A stretch of DNA of 7,379 nucleotides from Synechococcaceae bacterium WB4_1_0192 (GTDB taxonomy: Bacteria; Cyanobacteriota; Cyanobacteriia; PCC-6307; Cyanobiaceae), in assembly GCA_009926195.1 (NCBI GenBank), contig RFPK01000099.1:1-7379 (forward strand), written 5' to 3'. Made by a program: the position numbers and the translations under genes. Numbering within the stretch: the stretch's first letter is position 1; each line of letters begins with the position of its first letter. Below the pieces are notes generated by a model. The model was not told the DNA's origin. It did not search any database and saw nothing but the letters and a program-made list of their open reading frames with translations. Shown in pieces: positions 4,708 to 7,379 of this stretch.

Positions 4708-6249
4708 TCAGCCGGCGCTGCGGCGACGCAGCAGCGACAGCGGGTTGCGCAGCGGCGACAGCGATGACGCCGCCGGCTGGACCAGATCCTGGGCGGCTTC
4801 ACCCTGCTGAAAGCTCGGATCGGCCTGCTGGCCCTGGGAGAACTGCTCCACCGCCTCGGCATCGGGGGTGGGTTCCTTCCAGCCCTTCACCTCCTTGTAC
4901 ATGCGGTCGTACTCCAGAGCGGAGCGATCCCAGCTGTAATCGGCGGTCATCGCCCGACGCTGCAGCTCGCGCCAGCTCTGCGGGTGGCGGTAGGCCTCCC
5001 AGGAGCGCACGATCGAGGTATAGAAATCGAGTGGGTCGTAGCGGTCGAAGCAGAAGCCGGTGCCGCTGGCATGGGCCGGGTCGTGGGGAGGCACCGTGTC
5101 CACGAGTCCGCCGACGCGACGCACCACGGGAATCGTGCCGTAGCGCATCGCCAGCAGCTGGCTGATGCCGCAGGGCTCGAACCTGCTCGGCATCAGGAAG
5201 GCATCGCTGCCGGCGTAGATCAGGCGCGAGAGGGCATCGTCGTAGGTGAGGAACACGGCGAAGCGGCCGGGATGGCGCGCCGCCATCTGCCAGAGGCCCG
5301 ATTCGAGGTGGCGATCGCCGGTGCCGAGCACGACGATCTGGCTGTCGGAATAGGCGAGCACGCGATCGGCCACCTGCAGCAGCAGATCGATGCCCTTCTG
5401 ATCCACCAGGCGGCTGACCACACCCATCAGATAGGTGTCCGGCTTCACCTGCAGGCCCATGCGTTCCTGCAGCAGCCGCTTGCATTCGGCCTTGCCGCTG
5501 AGGTCATCGGCGCTGAAGCTCGCCGGCAGGCTGCGGTCGGTGGCCGGGTTCCAGGCCTCGAGATCGATGCCGTTGAGGATGCCGCGCAGCTTGCCACTGA
5601 TGTAATTCAGCAACCCTTCCAGCTTCTCGCCATATTCGGAGGTGCGGATCTCCTGGGCGTAGGTGGGGGAAACGGCATTCACGCCATCGGCATAGAGCAG
5701 CGCCGCCGCCATCGTGTGGTCTCCTTGCATGTACCAGGGGCACCAGGTCATGCGGTCGAGCTTCCAGCGCCAGGGGCCCTGATACTTCAGGTTGTGGATC
5801 GTGAAGATCGTGCTGATCTCCGGATCCTGATGCATCCACACCGGAATCATGCCGGTATGCCAGTCGTGGCAGTGCAGAATTTCAGGCTTCCAGTGATTCC
5901 AGGCGAATTCGGCAACGGCGCTGGCAAAGAAGGTGAAGCGCCAGTCCTCGTCCTCGCCGCCGTAGATCCGCTCCGGATCGAACACTGGGTGCCCCACCAG
6001 ATAGAGAGGCAGGCCGTTGCTGGGGTGGCGCGTCTCGTAGACCGCAAAATCCGTGCCCATCGTGTGCGCACGCCAGATCGGCTCTGCTGGAATGGCGAGC
6101 TGGCTCCAGAGCCGGCCGTAGCCGGGCATGATCAGACGCACGTCGTGGCCCAGGGGGGTCAGTGCGGGCGGCAGCGAGCCCACCACGTCGCCCATTCCCC
6201 CCACCTTCACCATCGGGGCACATTCGGCTGCGGCAAACAGCACCCGCAT
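4708..6249 (-). CDS. glgA: Glycogen synthase (ADP-glucose-dependent, GT5 family)
   Basis: GlgA elongates alpha-1,4-glucan chains from ADP-glucose and is the core enzyme of cyanobacterial glycogen storage. The protein is 513 residues and intact, with a GT-B fold. Visible motifs are KVGGMGDVVGSLP (15-27), the ADP-glucose-binding KxGG loop; HCHDWHTGMIPVWMH (126-140); FTIHNLKYQGPW (149-160); SRLVDQKGIDLL (279-290); LGTGDRHLE (308-316); SRFEPCGISQL (355-365), with the catalytic Glu; and RRVGGLVDTV (377-386). The KVGGMGDVVG version and the EFAWNHWKPEI stretch match cyanobacterial GlgA1 as in Synechocystis rather than GlgA2. I chose ATG 6249 because M-R-V-L-F-A-A-A-E-C is the family N-terminus; the frame stays open further upstream only inside the neighbouring transpeptidase. 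The last ~50 residues are a Gln/Ser-rich, Arg-ended extension without a recognised motif. It follows the transpeptidase after 41 bases with no clear Shine-Dalgarno. Confidence 0.97.
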   Translation of the reverse strand: MRVLFAAAECAPMVKVGGMGDVVGSLPPALTPLGHDVRLIMPGYGRLWSQLAIPAEPIWRAHTMGTDFAVYETRHPSNGLPLYLVGHPVFDPERIYGGEDEDWRFTFFASAVAEFAWNHWKPEILHCHDWHTGMIPVWMHQDPEISTIFTIHNLKYQGPWRWKLDRMTWCPWYMQGDHTMAAALLYADGVNAVSPTYAQEIRTSEYGEKLEGLLNYISGKLRGILNGIDLEAWNPATDRSLPASFSADDLSGKAECKRLLQERMGLQVKPDTYLMGVVSRLVDQKGIDLLLQVADRVLAYSDSQIVVLGTGDRHLESGLWQMAARHPGRFAVFLTYDDALSRLIYAGSDAFLMPSRFEPCGISQLLAMRYGTIPVVRRVGGLVDTVPPHDPAHASGTGFCFDRYDPLDFYTSIVRSWEAYRHPQSWRELQRRAMTADYSWDRSALEYDRMYKEVKGWKEPTPDAEAVEQFSQGQQADPSFQQGEAAQDLVQPAASSLSPLRNPLSLLRRRSAG

Positions 6250-6290
6250 GGGGAAATCCGGCTGAAGTGGCCGCAACTCTACGGGCTGTT

Positions 6291-6920
6291 TCAAGGCAGA
6301 ACGGTCACGACCGTGCCCACCTGGACCAGGTCGAACAGCTCCTGCACGTTCTCCTCGTAGAGACGCACGCAGCCATGGGACACGGCCCGACCCACCGTCC
6401 AGCGATGCGGTGTGCCATGGAACCCGGCCACGGTGCAACCACTGATCTGGAGCTCCCGTTCCCCATCCCAGCCGCTGCGACCGTTGCAATCGCGGTAGAA
6501 GCCGATCCAGCGGCTGCCCAGCGGATTGGCGGCACCGGACGGCACGGCACGGCCATTGCCGGGGTGCTGCCACACCGGGTGGGACACCTTCTCCAGCACC
6601 TGGTGGCGCCCGGCCGGTGTCTCCCAGCCGATGGTGCCGACCGCAGCCGGGAAGCGGCGCTTGAGCTGGCCGTCCTCCAGCACCATCAGCTGACGGTTGC
6701 GGCGGTCGAGCACGATCTGCAGACCGGGTTCGCGGAGCAGATCAGCCGGCACCCGCGCCAGCGCCACCTGATCACTGATCACCGGCGCCGGTGGCGGGAT
6801 CGGGTCAGGCTGGCGGGCCAGAGCCGGTGCCAGCGGCAGCAGGGCCAGGGCGAGCAGAGGCGAAACGATCGCAGACGGTGGCAGAGGTGTCACGGTGACA
6901 GGGGCCAACTGCCCAAGCAC
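6291..6920 (-). CDS. L,D-transpeptidase (YkuD domain), exported
   Basis: YkuD-domain enzymes form 3-3 cross-links in peptidoglycan, or attach proteins to it, from the periplasmic side. The 209-residue protein shows L-Q-I-V-L-D-R-R-N-R-Q-L-M-V (67-80), the usual first strand pair; VGTIGWETPAGRHQV (94-108); FHGT (167-170); and SHGCVRL (181-187), with catalytic Cys184. The domain is complete and all key residues are present. A hydrophobic segment at ~18-35 ending A-L-A before R-Q looks like a signal peptide, but there is no Lys or Arg before it, which is unusual; the start may be mis-set. The assumed start is GTG 6920, 3 bases after the menB stop TAG. An in-frame GTG ten codons into the ORF (V10) is an alternative. 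No clear Shine-Dalgarno is visible. Its position between menB and glgA suggests joint transcription, not a shared pathway. Confidence 0.93.
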   Translation of the reverse strand: MLGQLAPVTVTPLPPSAIVSPLLALALLPLAPALARQPDPIPPPAPVISDQVALARVPADLLREPGLQIVLDRRNRQLMVLEDGQLKRRFPAAVGTIGWETPAGRHQVLEKVSHPVWQHPGNGRAVPSGAANPLGSRWIGFYRDCNGRSGWDGERELQISGCTVAGFHGTPHRWTVGRAVSHGCVRLYEENVQELFDLVQVGTVVTVLP

Positions 6921-6923
6921 TAG

Positions 6924-7379
6924 CTATGGCAACCAGGGAGAGGAAGAGAAATCCGGCGCCCGCTTCTCCAGAAAGGCGTTGCGACCCTCCTGACCCTCCT
7001 CGGTCCGGTAGAAGAGATGGGTGGCCTGGCCCGCCAGCTCCTGAATGCCGGCCAGTCCATCGGTCTCGGCATTGAAGGCAGCCTTGAGGCAACGGATCGC
7101 CGTGGGGCTGTGGCTCAGCACCTCCCGGGCCCAGCGCACGCCTTCGGCCTCGAGCTGCTCCAGCGGCACCACCGCATTGACCAACCCCATCGCCAGCGCC
7201 TCCTCCGCCCCGTAGCGGCGGCAGAGGAACCAGATCTCACGCGCCTTGCGCTGGCCCACCACCCGGGCCAGATAACCGGCGCCGAAACCGCCATCGAAGC
7301 TGCCCACCCGCGGGCCGGTCTGGCCGAACACCGCGTTCTCGGCGGCCAGGCTGAGATCGCAGAGCAGATGCAGCACCTG
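6924..7379 (-). CDS. menB: 1,4-dihydroxy-2-naphthoyl-CoA synthase, C-terminal part (5' end beyond the window)
   Basis: MenB closes the second ring of the naphthoquinone by Dieckmann-type cyclisation of o-succinylbenzoyl-CoA. In cyanobacteria it serves phylloquinone synthesis for photosystem I. The window holds 151 C-terminal residues of a usual ~275-285, from the crotonase-fold core to the stop TAG at 6926-6924. Visible motifs are VLHLLCDLSLAAENA; FGQTGPRVGSFDGG, where the Gly in QTG replaces the catalytic Asp and marks the bicarbonate-dependent class, as known for E. coli MenB; REIWFLCRR, with the Trp that helps bind bicarbonate; MGLVNAVVPLEQLE; and FYRTEEGQEGRNAFLEKRAP, the MenB C-terminal signature. 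The product ends S-S-P-W-L-P. It is the most upstream gene seen of the minus-strand cluster; the next gene starts 3 bases after its stop. Confidence 0.96.
   Translation of the reverse strand, partial: QVLHLLCDLSLAAENAVFGQTGPRVGSFDGGFGAGYLARVVGQRKAREIWFLCRRYGAEEALAMGLVNAVVPLEQLEAEGVRWAREVLSHSPTAIRCLKAAFNAETDGLAGIQELAGQATHLFYRTEEGQEGRNAFLEKRAPDFSSSPWLP

Noticed and set aside
5311..5318. GCGATCGC, the cyanobacterial HIP1 octamer
   Set aside because: I noticed only one copy in 7.4 kb, inside glgA. In DNA this GC-rich one copy is not far above chance, so there is no HIP1 enrichment, as expected for picocyanobacteria.
4984..6360. Long plus-strand open frame (458 codons) opposite glgA
   Set aside because: It lies entirely against glgA and the end of the transpeptidase, both of which have clear family motifs. 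The plus-strand product has biased composition and no motif.
6250..6573. Upstream extension of the glgA frame to 6573
   Set aside because: The extension overlaps the C-terminal half of the L,D-transpeptidase in another frame. GlgA homologues begin at M-R-V-L-F-A-A-A-E, which is ATG 6249.
7320..7379. Gln codon at the window edge where I recall many MenB proteins having His (G-G-H-V-L-H)
   Set aside because: It is a single codon at the very end of the window, and I cannot exclude that Gln is normal in this lineage.

Overview
The window is high-GC DNA. From about position 217 to the right-hand end it reads as an ordinary core-genome segment of a picocyanobacterium, most like a Cyanobium or high-GC Synechococcus. 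The evidence is a GlgA1-type glycogen synthase, a phylloquinone-type MenB, a cyanobacterial GlmU and MurF, and a gene set and order typical of these genomes as I remember them. This is judged by eye; no search was run. I see no mobile element, CRISPR array, RNA gene, phage gene or defence system.

Left end, 1-591. The first ~220 bases do not belong with the rest. Positions 1-99 encode a ParB/Spo0J N-terminal fragment on the + strand. Positions ~80-221 encode a metallo-beta-lactamase-fold fragment on the - strand, with an HxHxDH motif. From ~217 the sequence becomes the C-terminal ~124 residues of AroA. The pieces join through short shared stretches inside coding sequence, and frame 1 happens to stay open across all three. 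This looks like a chimeric contig end.

Plus strand, 217-2523: aroA (3' part), an mnmC2-like tRNA methyltransferase and glmU. The last two each carry an internal deletion with a frameshift: around 1020-1040 in the methyltransferase, and at 2462-2464 in glmU. In both cases the correct C-terminus follows directly in another frame. GlmU is normally essential, so assembly error is the simplest explanation for both.

Minus strand, 7379-2527, read right to left: menB (3' part), an L,D-transpeptidase, glgA, an uncharacterised single-pass membrane protein, and murF. Gaps are 3, 41, 11 and 4 bases, so the five probably form one operon. All are intact apart from menB, which runs off the window. The two gene groups converge, with glmU and murF stop codons only 3 bases apart and no terminator hairpin between them.

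Functionally the segment links the shikimate pathway (aroA), phylloquinone synthesis (menB), glycogen synthesis (glgA), peptidoglycan precursor supply (glmU, murF), cell-wall cross-linking (L,D-transpeptidase) and tRNA wobble modification (mnmC2-like). No new biological system is evident. The points worth checking are the chimeric left end, the two deletion scars and the unknown membrane protein next to murF.
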